Shown here in pieces: positions 4,941-5,006 of a stretch of DNA of 5,006 nucleotides. The stretch is from positions 1 to 5,006 of the forward strand of contig QIGD01000106.1 in the NCBI GenBank assembly GCA_003229935.1. Direction: 5' to 3'. The DNA is from Methanobacteriota archaeon. GTDB taxonomy: Archaea > Hydrothermarchaeota > Hydrothermarchaeia > Hydrothermarchaeales > BMS3B. Position 1 is the stretch's first letter, and every line of letters begins with the position of its first letter. The notes under the pieces are model-generated. The model was not told where the DNA came from. It saw only the letters and a list, made by a program, of their open reading frames with translations, and searched no databases. A program made the position numbers and the translations under genes.

Positions 4941-5006
4941 ATAAAGTTATCGTTTTTTCGGATTACTCCTGCCCATTCTGCTATCTAAGCAAAAAGGCAC
5001 TGGACA
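4937..5006 (+). CDS. DsbA/FrnE-like thiol oxidoreductase, 5' end only
   Basis: The visible 23 codons begin MNKVIVFSDYSCPFCYLSKKALD. A first beta strand followed by DYSCPFCY, with the CxxC motif at Cys12 and Cys15, is typical of the thioredoxin-fold DsbA family, especially the cytoplasmic FrnE/2-hydroxychromene-2-carboxylate isomerase-like group. There is no signal peptide, so it should act in the cytoplasm on thiols or persulfides. The gene continues beyond the window. No strong Shine-Dalgarno site precedes the ATG; the ATGA overlap with the tusA remnant suggests it formerly relied on coupling. Expression may now come from the element's AT-rich run around 4780-4811, which is speculative. Confidence 0.75.
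   Translation, partial: MNKVIVFSDYSCPFCYLSKKALD

Noticed and set aside
1..5006. tRNA, rRNA or CRISPR array
   Set aside because: No cloverleaf, rRNA segment or regularly spaced short repeats seen; the only repeats are the two element ends and the tusA tail.

Overview
The window looks like chromosomal DNA of an archaeon, probably a euryarchaeote. The signs are Arg codons dominated by AGA/AGG, frequent ATA for Ile, Shine-Dalgarno sites of the GGTGAT/GGAGG type, and a good archaeal TATA box (TTTAAATA) at 3722-3729. I cannot name the species from sequence alone.

The theme is sulfur trafficking and Fe-S cluster assembly. The left block (188-3038) is a tight same-strand operon. It encodes a group I cysteine desulfurase (IscS/NifS), a canonical IscU scaffold, a second diverged IscU-like protein, and a NadA-family protein. 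Gene junctions are an 8-base overlap, a 3-base gap and a 0-base gap. The NadA homologue keeps the three cysteines expected to hold a [4Fe-4S] cluster but has lost many quinolinate synthase active-site residues, so its annotation as NadA needs testing.

The middle block (3131-4436) holds a TetR-family regulator followed by a DsrE2-like protein and TusA, two soluble sulfur-transfer proteins. Just upstream of the dsrE-like gene, a TATA box is followed by a perfect 9+2+9 palindrome at 3741-3760. It sits about where transcription should start and is very probably the operator for the neighbouring TetR protein. This suggests a ligand-controlled sulfur relay beside a constitutive-looking Fe-S operon.

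Both blocks lie between two same-orientation copies (1-182 and 4674-4865) of an IS200/IS605-like right end, each closing in a GGCAA/TTGCC-bounded hairpin. The second copy belongs to a small element or decayed transposon of about 430 bp (roughly 4441-4865), with a left hairpin at 4448-4465 and no intact transposase. Right after it lies a diverged second copy of the last ~20 codons of tusA (4869-4940). Its frame ends in an ATGA overlap with a DsbA/FrnE-like thiol oxidoreductase that runs off the window (4937-5006). The right flank therefore looks like the scar of a rearranged tusA-dsbA operon.
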